A stretch of DNA of 49,218 nucleotides from Cryobacterium sp. PH31-AA6 (GTDB taxonomy: Bacteria > Actinomycetota > Actinomycetes > Actinomycetales > Microbacteriaceae): NCBI RefSeq assembly GCF_030063195.1, contig NZ_JASISS010000024.1, positions 1 through 49,218 of the forward strand, written 5' to 3'. Of this stretch, positions 25,490 through 33,777 are shown one piece after another (the first letter of the stretch is position 1; the number at the start of each line of letters is the position of its first letter). The position numbers and the translations under genes are program-made. The notes beneath the pieces are model-generated. The model was not told where the DNA came from. It ran no database searches and saw nothing but the letters and a program-made list of their open reading frames with translations.

Positions 25490-27077
25490 AACCATTCAGC
25501 GGTTCGGACGTGGCGGGAATGGGGGATCCGATGTGCGGCCGCTCCATCTCGAGGCGGTGTTCGGCGTTCATCGCCTCCCGGTAGGTGAGGACTGCGGCGG
25601 CGGCGACCGACAGCGCGAGGAGCACCATCAGAGCAATCCAGCCCAGCGGCGGCTGCCATTGTGGAGTGTTGAACAAGGCTTCGATATCGCCGTTCACGCT
25701 CACGACATAGCGGCGCAAGGTTGAGACAAACGAGAAAACCTGACCCGTGGATACGAGGACTAGAGCGGCGATGGTGAAACGGCGGAGTTGAATCGACACG
25801 GTCGGGGCCTGATCGGAATCGTCGATGGCGAGACCGGCAACGACCATGAGACACACGAACATCGCCAACATGTAACGGCCCTGCCAGATGTTGCCGACCG
25901 TGCTGATCAGGATGGTTTGTGTGAGTGCCGGCACGAGGACCATCACCAAGGCCAGGACCAGGACGGCCAACCGACCCCGACGAGAACCCCAGGCGACGGC
26001 GGCGACGAGCGCGCCAACAACGGCAAAGCTCCACACGATGACGCTGAAAGCCGGCGACGGGGTGTCGACCCAGCCGAAGAAGCCGACCAAGCCATCACTG
26101 AAATCAAGGGTTCGGAAGAACATCGTGAAGAACTCGACTGTTGGAGTCGTCCCGACGCCCGCATTTGGTTGCTCCGCGAAGGTCGAGGGGGTGAGGTACC
26201 ACAACACAGTCAGCGCGCCGGCTATGGCAGAGACCGCAATCGCCACCCATGCTGCCGACGACCTGAGGAGGTCGAGAACAACCCGTCGATCGGCGAACAG
26301 CAGTGCAACACCGATGATGATCAGGACCCACAACAATGCGATGCTTCGGGTGCTCATGAGCAGACCGGCTGAGACGGCGACGAGCGCCGCGCGTTCCCAG
26401 AGGATCCGGCGGCTGGCGCGTGTTCGTGCGGTGACGACGAGAGTGGCGAAGAGCGCTCCGGCCGCGGCAATTTCTAGACCGTTCGGGTTCATGGACCCAC
26501 CGAGATAGAGCACCATTGGCGTTACGGAGACAAAGGTCGTGAGGAGTACCCAGCGGGAGCGCGGGAGCTGCAAGAGCTGCATGATCATGATGGCGAGGGC
26601 GGCCGCACAGAGCACCGCGTTCACACCCCGCATCGCGTAGAGGGCGGGAGTGCCCTGAATCACCAGCGTTGGCAAGCCAACGAGTGCGTAGTAGACCGGG
26701 CTGTTGAGCCCCGCGGATGTTCCGGTCGTCACGGTCTCAATGGGGTTGCCCTGCACGGGGCGCATACACCCCGCGGAGATGTCAGGACGAAACGCGTAAC
26801 AGGTCAATTCGTGCGCGTGCGCCACATACTTAGGCACGTCCGCTCGGGTAAGGGCTGGATTCTTTTCCCAGGGGATACTGGCGATTTGCCCGCGGACCAC
26901 TGCTGCAGCGCGAATCGCGTGGGACGGTTCGTCCGGTACCGACATCAGCGGCGAGGCGAGGGCCCACAGCAGCATCGGCGCGAGGAGCGCGGCGAATGCG
27001 ACGACGAACACTTTCCAGCGACGGCCCGGGAGATGGGGAGTTGAGACTGGGGGCGATGTGACTGCTGCTCTGCTCAT
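25473..27077 (-). CDS. DUF2142 membrane protein (paralogue 1)
   Basis: A 534-residue protein with about eleven membrane segments and the DUF2142 pattern: SVPDEPSHAIRAAAVVRGQ just after the first helix, CYAFRP and AGCM in the first outer loop, NSPVYYALVGLPTL, MVLYLGGSMNPNGLEIAAAG, LVGFFGWVDTPSPAF and IWQGRYMLA. The Asp-Glu after the first helix resembles the catalytic acidic site of GT-C glycosyltransferases, so a polyprenyl-phosphate-sugar transferase is plausible but unproven. GGAAGA lies before ATG 27077. A second copy is at 36293-37891. The 256-bp gap upstream (27078-27333) shows no gene. Confidence 0.85.
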   Translation of the reverse strand: MSRAAVTSPPVSTPHLPGRRWKVFVVAFAALLAPMLLWALASPLMSVPDEPSHAIRAAAVVRGQIASIPWEKNPALTRADVPKYVAHAHELTCYAFRPDISAGCMRPVQGNPIETVTTGTSAGLNSPVYYALVGLPTLVIQGTPALYAMRGVNAVLCAAALAIMIMQLLQLPRSRWVLLTTFVSVTPMVLYLGGSMNPNGLEIAAAGALFATLVVTARTRASRRILWERAALVAVSAGLLMSTRSIALLWVLIIIGVALLFADRRVVLDLLRSSAAWVAIAVSAIAGALTVLWYLTPSTFAEQPNAGVGTTPTVEFFTMFFRTLDFSDGLVGFFGWVDTPSPAFSVIVWSFAVVGALVAAVAWGSRRGRLAVLVLALVMVLVPALTQTILISTVGNIWQGRYMLAMFVCLMVVAGLAIDDSDQAPTVSIQLRRFTIAALVLVSTGQVFSFVSTLRRYVVSVNGDIEALFNTPQWQPPLGWIALMVLLALSVAAAAVLTYREAMNAEHRLEMERPHIGSPIPATSEPLNGSKASR

Positions 27078-27333
27078 GCCGCTGGATCTTCCACATCTGT
27101 CAGGCTGTCCTGGCGGGGTGGATCTGGACCGCCGGACAGAGGAGCGTCAGGGCATCTTGCCCACTCGGTCGTTGTCGACAGGGCTGCTCCTAGGTCGCCT
27201 CGGACAGTCTAATGCCCAAAAGGAGACGCGACAGGGAAGCGACGTCAGCCGCTGACGCAGGCGAATAGGCGACGCAGCCGCGTCTCTTGTAAAGTCAATA
27301 TGTTCGTTCTACGCAGGACCCAGGAGGCCCCAT

Positions 27334-28401
27334 ATGTCGACATCGCCGCTCGGAACGGTTCTTGTAACAGGCGGCGCTGGCTTCATCGGAAGTGCCATTT
27401 CTCAGAAACTCGCCGATTCCTCGGACCGCTGGGTGGTCATTGACAATCTGCACCCTCAAGTTCACCCGAGTCAGGAACGACCCAAAGAGTTGCACTCAGC
27501 AGCCGAACTTGTCGTCGGGGACGTGACGGACCCTTCCCTATGGGACTCTGTTCTCGCCGCTGCCAAGCCGGACACAATCATCCATCTCGCTGCTGAGACC
27601 GGCACGGCACAGTCGCTCCACGAAGCCACTCGTCACGCCGAGGTCAACGTCGTTGGCACCACAGTCATGTTGGATGCGCTTGGGCGCGCAGGCCAGGTGC
27701 CCCCACACTTCGTGCTGAGCAGCAGCCGAGCCATTTACGGGGAGGGCGAGTGGCTCAATGAAGAGGGCACCAAGCTGTCGCCCGGTCAACGATCGCACGC
27801 CCAATTCGAGCGCGCTGAATGGGATTTTCCGACGGCGGTACCGCTACCCAGCTCCGTCGCCAGTACAACGCCGGCGCCGACAAGCGTTTACGGAGCCACG
27901 AAGCTCGCTCAGGAGTTCATCCTTTCGGCGTGGGCCAGCGCGCACGACTCGCACGTGACCGTGTTGCGCCTCCAGAACGTATACGGACCCGGACAGTCTC
28001 TGATCAATTCCTATACGGGCATCGTGACCTTGTTTTCACAGATCGCTCGGCGGGGAGAATCCATTCCCATCTACGAAGATGGGCGTATCACCCGTGACTT
28101 CGTATTCATCGATGACATCGCCGAGGCCTTTAAGGCGGTCGTCCTTGCGGGCCCGTCGGGACCGTTATCTCGCTTCGACGTGGGCTCCGGCGTCGGGACT
28201 ACGATTATGGACCTCGCATCAGATATCGCCCGCTACCATGGAGCTCCAGATCCACACATCACAGGTGCGTACCGGGACGGCGACGTTCGGCACGCGGAGT
28301 GTTCTATCGAGGCCACGCTCCGCAGCCTCGACTGGGCGCCGGCATGGAGTGTTGAGCGAGGAATTGCAAGCCTGCAGCAATGGATCGCAGCCCAGGATTA
28401 A
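27334..28401 (+). CDS. NAD-dependent epimerase, probable dTDP-L-rhamnose 4-epimerase type
   Basis: A 355-residue extended SDR with VLVTGGAGFIGSAIS (NAD loop), VIDNLHPQVHPSQERP, LVVGDVTDPSLW, IIHLAAETGTAQSL, VLSSSRAIYGEGEW and SVYGATKLAQEFI (Tyr/Lys), then LRLQNVYGPGQSLINSYTG and ITRDFVFIDDIAEA. The insertion between the Ser and Tyr motifs and the LAQE helix resemble Tle/WbiB enzymes, which interconvert dTDP-L-rhamnose and dTDP-6-deoxy-L-talose. rfbA-D in the window would supply the substrate. AGGAGG lies 6 nt before ATG 27334. The next gene starts 6 bp after its stop. Family is sure; the exact reaction is inferred. Confidence 0.8.
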   Translation: MSTSPLGTVLVTGGAGFIGSAISQKLADSSDRWVVIDNLHPQVHPSQERPKELHSAAELVVGDVTDPSLWDSVLAAAKPDTIIHLAAETGTAQSLHEATRHAEVNVVGTTVMLDALGRAGQVPPHFVLSSSRAIYGEGEWLNEEGTKLSPGQRSHAQFERAEWDFPTAVPLPSSVASTTPAPTSVYGATKLAQEFILSAWASAHDSHVTVLRLQNVYGPGQSLINSYTGIVTLFSQIARRGESIPIYEDGRITRDFVFIDDIAEAFKAVVLAGPSGPLSRFDVGSGVGTTIMDLASDIARYHGAPDPHITGAYRDGDVRHAECSIEATLRSLDWAPAWSVERGIASLQQWIAAQD

Positions 28402-28407
28402 CCTTCG

Positions 28408-29667
28408 ATGACCACTCGAACACCGCGGCTGCGGTTAGGAGGGGCAGGACTCATCCTCTTCGCCACGGCTCTGGCCGGTGGCTCCGGATACGTTCTCATG
28501 CCTCTCGTCGCGGCTGACCTTGGTCGGGTCGGATACGCTGCGTTCGCGATATTCTGGTCCGGCCTGTACTTGGCGATCAGTGCGATGTCGGGTCTGCAAC
28601 AAGAAGTCGCGAGGGCATCCCGTCCTCGAACCGGTGACGTAACAGCGCACAGACGACCCGTCGCGAGGAACTTCGCTCTTGTTGTCTCCGGCACGGTTTT
28701 GGTTGTCATCCTGGGCACGGCCCCGGCCTGGGTATCCACGGTATTTCCACGAGACGGCTGGGTACTTGTTTGGCCCCTGGCTGTGGGAGTCTCCGCGTAT
28801 ACAATCGTCGCCGTTATGGGTGGCGTGCTTTATGGTCTGAGCATCTGGCGATCCATCGCGGCAATGGTTTCTATCGACGGGGTCTTGCGGCTGGTTCTGG
28901 TGGCGACTGTTTTGCAGTTCACCGACGATATGAGCGTAATTGCCTGGGCTGTGGCCGCGCCGTTCGTGTTGACGCCACTGCTGGTCTGGCCATTCATTCG
29001 TCGGAACGTTGTGAACCGGACCGAGCTTGACGTCGGCTCCAAGCAGCTCGCCTGGAATGTCGCTCGCACGGTCGTGGGCTCATCGTCGACAGGGGTCCTG
29101 GTGAGTGGATTCCCGCTATTGCTGGGGGCTACTTCCGGAGACGCTTCCGAGGCCGCACTTGGTGCTCTCGTCCTTGCCATCACTCTGACCAGAGCGCCGA
29201 TCGTCATTGCCGTGCTCTCGCTCCAGAGCTATCTGGTCATTCATTTTCGGCAACACGGCGCTACCATCGGCTCTGCGCTGACTCGGATCCTGGCCCTGAT
29301 TGCCGGCGCCAGCATTTTACTCGCGGCCCTCGCCTTGTGGTTTGCGTCTCCCCTGCTGGTCCTGCTCGTCGGTTCGGCATACGAAATCAATAACGTTGTT
29401 TTGGCGCTCCTGGTGGGTTCGGCAGGGCTTGTGGCTGCGTTGTGCGCGACTGGACCTGCTGTTCTGGCTCGATCTCAACACATGATCTTCACTGCGGGCT
29501 GGGTCGTGGCGGCCGTCACGACAATCCTGCTCCTGCTGCTGCCGGGAACTCTTGAGACGCGCGCGATTGTCGCGCTCTCGGCCGGTCCGCTCCTTGGCCT
29601 ACTGGTTCACCTGTCCGGATTCTGGCGTCCGGTAGCTGTCGGCCGGAACGCTTCCGACGGGGGATAG
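28408..29667 (+). CDS. Polysaccharide flippase-like (Wzx/MATE-type) membrane protein, copy 1
   Basis: A 419-residue protein with about twelve hydrophobic helices in the arrangement of lipid-linked oligosaccharide flippases: GLILFATALAGGSGYVLMPL first, then AIFWSGLYLAISAMSGLQQE with a conserved Gln-Glu, and alternating helices to the end. Short Arg-rich loops face the cytoplasm. It follows the epimerase gene by 6 bp on the same strand. Sequence conservation in this superfamily is low, so the call rests on topology and context. A second protein of the type is at 40108-41265. Confidence 0.7.
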   Translation: MTTRTPRLRLGGAGLILFATALAGGSGYVLMPLVAADLGRVGYAAFAIFWSGLYLAISAMSGLQQEVARASRPRTGDVTAHRRPVARNFALVVSGTVLVVILGTAPAWVSTVFPRDGWVLVWPLAVGVSAYTIVAVMGGVLYGLSIWRSIAAMVSIDGVLRLVLVATVLQFTDDMSVIAWAVAAPFVLTPLLVWPFIRRNVVNRTELDVGSKQLAWNVARTVVGSSSTGVLVSGFPLLLGATSGDASEAALGALVLAITLTRAPIVIAVLSLQSYLVIHFRQHGATIGSALTRILALIAGASILLAALALWFASPLLVLLVGSAYEINNVVLALLVGSAGLVAALCATGPAVLARSQHMIFTAGWVVAAVTTILLLLLPGTLETRAIVALSAGPLLGLLVHLSGFWRPVAVGRNASDGG

Positions 29668-29673
29668 AGCGCG

Positions 29674-30057
29674 CTAGTCCGAATCGACCTCTGACGAGTG
29701 CGAGCTGAGGCGACGCTCGAGAACGTCAATTCGATTGCTCTGAAACGCGATGTGCTCGGCCAGTAACCGTGTCTTACTCTCGAGGTCGGTGAGTTCGGCA
29801 CTGTGTTGCACGCAAACGAAAACCAGCAAGGTCAGGCTTACGAAGAAGACCAGGTTAATGGGGACTTCGATGCCCACCGCCGTTGCGGCCCACGAGACGA
29901 GCTGGGGGAAGACGCCAATGATGAGTGCCAGAACTCCGGCGAGTATCCACCACACTGCGTGGCGTTCACGGAGGCGGCGTCGGCGAAGCATCTCGATCAC
30001 CAACAAGAGTGCGATGACCGCCGCGACGATGCCAAAAACGTAACTTGCGGTACTCAT
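29674..30057 (-). CDS. DUF2304 membrane protein
   Basis: A 127-residue protein with three membrane helices (YVFGIVAAVIALLLVIEMLR, AVWWILAGVLALIIGVF, VPINLVFFVSLTLLVFVCVQ) and a C-terminal coiled-coil helix (ELTDLESKTRLLAEHIAFQ). This is the DUF2304 layout. DUF2304 proteins usually sit next to a dolichyl-phosphate-mannose-synthase-like GT2, exactly as here. It overlaps the upstream GT2 gene by 4 bp (ATGA). It may help anchor the transferase or handle the polyprenyl-phosphate sugar. Confidence 0.88.
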   Translation of the reverse strand: MSTASYVFGIVAAVIALLLVIEMLRRRRLRERHAVWWILAGVLALIIGVFPQLVSWAATAVGIEVPINLVFFVSLTLLVFVCVQHSAELTDLESKTRLLAEHIAFQSNRIDVLERRLSSHSSEVDSD

Positions 30058-30791
30058 GAGGGGCTGGCTCCGGACGTGAGGGGGACTCGAGGGCGCATGA
30101 GCGCAATCAAAAGCGCCATGCCGGCCCGGCCCAGATAGGCTGCCGACTTCAAAGGATTGTGTGAGGGGATACCCCCGGCTCGCGGTCGCATCGCAACAGG
30201 TATTTGCCGGATCGTGCAGCCGGCCCGCGCGGCGATGACGAGGGACTCGATGGTGTCGCCGAGATACTCGGCGGGGTAGTGCTCGGCGAAAAGTCGAACC
30301 GCGCGTGGCCCCGTCGCCCGGAAGCCGGACGTGGTGTCACTCAGGCGGGTATTCGCCAAAGAACTGACAATTCGTGCCAGGACAACCATTGCCCAGCGCC
30401 GCGGTCCTCGCACGGTGTAATCACCTTGGCCGGCGAAGCGGGCTCCGAGCACCAGATCACAGGTGCGCAATTCTTCAAGAAGTTGTGTCACACCGGTGGG
30501 ATCATGCTGACCGTCTGAGTCGACCTGCACGACGTTGCGGAAGTCGTGGGCGAGCGCGTATTTGAAGCCTGCACGCATGGCGCCACCGACACCGAGATTG
30601 AACGGCAACCTGATGACGGTGGCGCCGGCGATCTGTGCCTGACTCGCGGTCTCGTCGGTGGAACCATCATCGACGACCAACACGCTGACACCGGGAAGCT
30701 TGGAAAAAACCTCGGCGACCACAGCGGCGACCGACTCCTCCTCGTTGAAAGCCGGCATCACAATCAACGTATCCGTGAGCAGGGTTGTCAT
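30054..30791 (-). CDS. GT2 glycosyltransferase, polyprenyl-phosphate sugar synthase type
   Basis: A 245-residue GT-A enzyme with VMPAFNEEESVAAVV, VLVVDDGSTDETAS, LPFNLGVGGAMRAGF, VVQVDSDGQHDP (DxD) and LSDTTSGFRATGPRAV, the set found in dolichyl-phosphate mannose/glucose synthases. It lacks C-terminal membrane helices, which the coupled DUF2304 protein may supply. The product would be a polyprenyl-phosphate hexose for GT-C type enzymes such as the DUF2142 proteins in the window. The donor sugar is not readable. Confidence 0.9.
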   Translation of the reverse strand: MTTLLTDTLIVMPAFNEEESVAAVVAEVFSKLPGVSVLVVDDGSTDETASQAQIAGATVIRLPFNLGVGGAMRAGFKYALAHDFRNVVQVDSDGQHDPTGVTQLLEELRTCDLVLGARFAGQGDYTVRGPRRWAMVVLARIVSSLANTRLSDTTSGFRATGPRAVRLFAEHYPAEYLGDTIESLVIAARAGCTIRQIPVAMRPRAGGIPSHNPLKSAAYLGRAGMALLIALMRPRVPLTSGASPS

Positions 30792-30842
30792 GGCCCCCAG
30801 CCTACCAATCGGGTTCGGGCGCGCACATCATGAGCGGTCGCT

Positions 30843-31727
30843 CTACGAACCGAAGACGTGGCGGAGCAGAGCGCGGCGTCCCCGGGCATGACCGGACTTG
30901 AGCGCTGCGGGCAGATCGGTCAGGGCATTCATTCGCGACGTGAAGTGGAAACGTGCCGCCCGAGCTGCTCGCGGCCAGCCGAGCGCCGAACAGTCCCGAG
31001 CGGCTTCCGCGAAGAGTGTGCGTTCTTGAGCGAACTTGGATCCGTCTGGACCTGTGATCGCTGAGACGCTTGCGCCGTGACGTCGATAGTTGAAACAGAC
31101 CTGATCATCGAGAACAAGAGTCCCGCCATCCTTGGTGATCTCCATGAGCATGGCAAGATCCTGGACAACGTCGAGGTCGATGCGAAAACCGTGCGCCTGC
31201 AACTCTGAGACACGCCAAGTGAGGGAGGGGAAATAGGTCCAGTTGCCTCGCAACAGGCTCGTTGCGAGGCGTTCGCCCGAGAACGCCCGTGCACCGGTTC
31301 CGCGGAATCGGTACCATGCCTTGGCCTTGTCGGCCAGGGGCGAGGATGCCAACCCATCGCCGTCGACGATCGACACGCCCGGTTGAAAGATCGAAGCCGT
31401 TGGGAACCGCGTGGTCAATTCCTTCATTCGGGACACGTAATTCGGCAACATAATGTCGTCACAGCCCATCATCACGGCGAATTCGCTCTGCATAAGAGAA
31501 ACGCACTTGCGATAGTTGCGGCTTGGACGCAGATTTGTCTCGTTTCGCACATACGTGATCCGCTCATCGTCGAGCCCCTGAGCCCACAGGCCCGGCGCGA
31601 GATCGGGATACACGTCGTCAACGATGACGAGCCGCCAGTCCGGGTCTGATTGCGCGATGACGCTCTTGACGGCTTGCTGGAAGTGGTCAAAGCGCCCGTA
31701 GAACGGCATCATGATGTCAAGGGTCAC
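30843..31727 (-). CDS. GT2 glycosyltransferase
   Basis: A 294-residue GT-A enzyme: LDIMMPFYGRFDHFQQAVKS, LVIVDDVYPD, NLRPSRNYRKCV, FAVMMGCDDIMLPNY (DD metal site) and DLAMLMEITKDGG. GTG 31727 is preceded by a GGA, and TAGCTT ends 6 nt before it, so a leaderless start is possible. The gene lies 51 bp upstream of the DUF2304/GT2 pair on the same strand and is divergent from gmd. Acceptor and donor are unknown. Confidence 0.85.
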   Translation of the reverse strand: MTLDIMMPFYGRFDHFQQAVKSVIAQSDPDWRLVIVDDVYPDLAPGLWAQGLDDERITYVRNETNLRPSRNYRKCVSLMQSEFAVMMGCDDIMLPNYVSRMKELTTRFPTASIFQPGVSIVDGDGLASSPLADKAKAWYRFRGTGARAFSGERLATSLLRGNWTYFPSLTWRVSELQAHGFRIDLDVVQDLAMLMEITKDGGTLVLDDQVCFNYRRHGASVSAITGPDGSKFAQERTLFAEAARDCSALGWPRAARAARFHFTSRMNALTDLPAALKSGHARGRRALLRHVFGS

Positions 31728-31807
31728 TCCGGTAAGCTAGCAATGTTTGTGGCAAAGTGAGACATTTGCGCTCTCTTGCCCCCATTGCGATTGCAGAGCG
31801 GATACCT

Positions 31808-32839
31808 ATGAGTGAGACACGGCCCAAAAGAGCGCTGATTACCGGAATCACCGGTCAGGACGGAAGCTATCTGGCTGAACTGCTCCTCGAAAAGGGCTAT
31901 GAGGTTCACGGTTTCATTAGGCGATCCTCTTCGTTCAATACAGCGCGGATCGACCACATCTATCAAGATCCTCATGTGCAAGATCATCGACTGATTCTGC
32001 ATTTCGCTGATCTGACGGACGGCACGCGCATTGTGACTCTCTTGAACGAGATTCAGCCTGATGAGGTCTACAACCTTGCGGCCCAATCGCACGTTCGGGT
32101 CAGCTTTGACGAGCCGGAATACACGGCCGATACCACGGGCCTGGGAACCATTCGGTTGCTGGAGGCTATTCGGGCCAGCGGTCTCGAGTGCAAGTTCTAT
32201 CAGGCCTCGAGCTCGGAAATGTTCGGCGCGTCCCCGCCGCCTCAGAACGAGGACACTGCCTTCTATCCGCGATCTCCCTATGGCGTGGCGAAGGTGTACT
32301 CGTATTGGATTACGCGTAACTACCGGGAGGCCTATGGCATGTTTGCCTGCAATGGCATCTTGTTCAACCACGAGTCACCGCGGCGAGGCGGCACCTTCGT
32401 CACACGCAAGATAACCCGCGCGGTTGCTCGGATCAAGGCCGGTCAGCAGAGTGAACTGTTCATGGGGAACCTGGATTCGGTCCGTGACTGGGGTTACGCG
32501 CCCGAATTCGTCGAGGGCATGTGGCGCATGTTGCAGCATGATCAGCCGGAGGACTTCGTCCTCGCCACGAATACTGCGCACACGGTCAAGGACTTTCTGC
32601 AGCTGTCATTTGAGCGCGCGGATCTCGACTGGGAGAAGTATGTGAAATTCGACGAGCGGTACCTGCGCCCGACCGAAGTGGATTCCCTGGTTGGTGACCC
32701 TTCGAAGGCTCAGGACCTGTTGGGATGGACTCCCAAGGTCCTCACCCCCAAGCTGGCGGAAATCATGGTCGATGCGGACATCGCTGCGCTTGCGGTCGAG
32801 GGGAGCCACTACGTGGACGCCCCGGTAAAGCTCTCCTGA
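31808..32839 (+). CDS. gmd: GDP-mannose 4,6-dehydratase
   Basis: Makes GDP-4-keto-6-deoxy-D-mannose, the branch point to GDP-fucose, -rhamnose, -perosamine and -colitose. It is 343 residues, with [10 protein letters not shown] at 13-22 (NADP loop), SSSEMFG at 134-140, Tyr158/Lys162 in [12 protein letters not shown], and [20 protein letters not shown], all standard for GMD. The ATG at 31808 fits the family N-terminus; upstream in-frame codons do not. A reductase/epimerase gene begins 1 bp after the stop and a ColD-like gene follows, so the pathway choice is shown by its neighbours. Confidence 0.97.
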   Translation: MSETRPKRALITGITGQDGSYLAELLLEKGYEVHGFIRRSSSFNTARIDHIYQDPHVQDHRLILHFADLTDGTRIVTLLNEIQPDEVYNLAAQSHVRVSFDEPEYTADTTGLGTIRLLEAIRASGLECKFYQASSSEMFGASPPPQNEDTAFYPRSPYGVAKVYSYWITRNYREAYGMFACNGILFNHESPRRGGTFVTRKITRAVARIKAGQQSELFMGNLDSVRDWGYAPEFVEGMWRMLQHDQPEDFVLATNTAHTVKDFLQLSFERADLDWEKYVKFDERYLRPTEVDSLVGDPSKAQDLLGWTPKVLTPKLAEIMVDADIAALAVEGSHYVDAPVKLS

Positions 32840-32840
32840 A

Positions 32841-33776
32841 TTGCGCGTCTTATTGACCGGTGGCGCCGGAATGCTGGGTTCCAGCATCGCGGAGCAATGG
32901 CAGGGAATTCGCCCGAACGACAAGCTGATTGTGGCGACCCGCCGGGACGCTGATCTACGGGACAGGGAACAGACACACAGGTTTCTGGAACGCAGCCGAC
33001 CCGACGCGATCATTCACGCGGCCGCAAAAGTAGGTGGCATTCAGGCGAAGCTGAGCGAACCCACGCCATACCTATTGGACAATCTGCTCCTGGACTCAAG
33101 CGTATTGTCGGCGGCGATCGAACTGAGGGTCCCGGAGCTGTTGTATGTGTCCAGCGCGGCCATCTATCCGGCGTCGGCGCGACAGCCGATCGGCGAAGAT
33201 CAAGTTCTGGACGGGCAGTTGGAATCCGCGAACGAGGGCTACGCTCTTGCAAAGATTGCGGCTGGCAAGGTGTGCGAATACGCCAGTGAGCAGTTCGGGT
33301 TTAGCTACAAAGTGGTGGCGCCGTCGAATCTCTACGGTCCAAACGACGACTACTCCATCGGCCGGGGGCACCTGATCGCAGCCGCCATCGCCAAAATCCA
33401 CGCCGCACACGTCTCCGGCGCTCTCACCGTACCTATCTGGGGCGATGGCACAGCGCGGCGCGAGTTCACGTACGTTATGGACTTGGCGCAATGGGTCGTC
33501 AGCCAGATCGGCACTCTTGACTCCTGGCCTGCGGTACTCAATCTGGGCTGCGGTCAGGACCACACTGTCGCCGAGTACTACGAGACCGCAAAGAGCGTGA
33601 TCGGCTACACGGGGGAGTTCACCTTCGATCCGACAAAGCCGTCCGGCGTGCCTCAGCGACTTCTCGATTCCACGCGGGCACGAGGGCTGGGCTGGAACCC
33701 AGAGACTCCTCTCGCCTCCGGGATCGCCACAAGTTATGAAGCATTCCTCGCAAGCCAGCAGACAGAGAGAAGATGA
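32841..33776 (+). CDS. GDP-L-fucose/GDP-L-colitose synthase-like reductase-epimerase
   Basis: A 311-residue SDR of the GDP-fucose synthase family: LLTGGAGMLGSSIAE (NADP loop), IIHAAAKVGGIQAK, VSSAAIYPASARQPI, EGYALAKIAAGKVCE (Tyr134/Lys138) and PSNLYGPNDDYSIGRGHLI with His177. The family's catalytic Cys, normally in SSCIYP, is Ala107 here, while the partner His is kept. With a ColD-like gene 1 bp downstream, the likely role is C5 epimerisation and C4 reduction of GDP-4-keto-3,6-dideoxymannose to GDP-L-colitose (ColC function). Ordinary GDP-fucose synthase is the alternative. The TTG start at 32841 lies 1 bp after gmd. Confidence 0.82.
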   Translation: MRVLLTGGAGMLGSSIAEQWQGIRPNDKLIVATRRDADLRDREQTHRFLERSRPDAIIHAAAKVGGIQAKLSEPTPYLLDNLLLDSSVLSAAIELRVPELLYVSSAAIYPASARQPIGEDQVLDGQLESANEGYALAKIAAGKVCEYASEQFGFSYKVVAPSNLYGPNDDYSIGRGHLIAAAIAKIHAAHVSGALTVPIWGDGTARREFTYVMDLAQWVVSQIGTLDSWPAVLNLGCGQDHTVAEYYETAKSVIGYTGEFTFDPTKPSGVPQRLLDSTRARGLGWNPETPLASGIATSYEAFLASQQTERR

Positions 33777-33777
33777 C

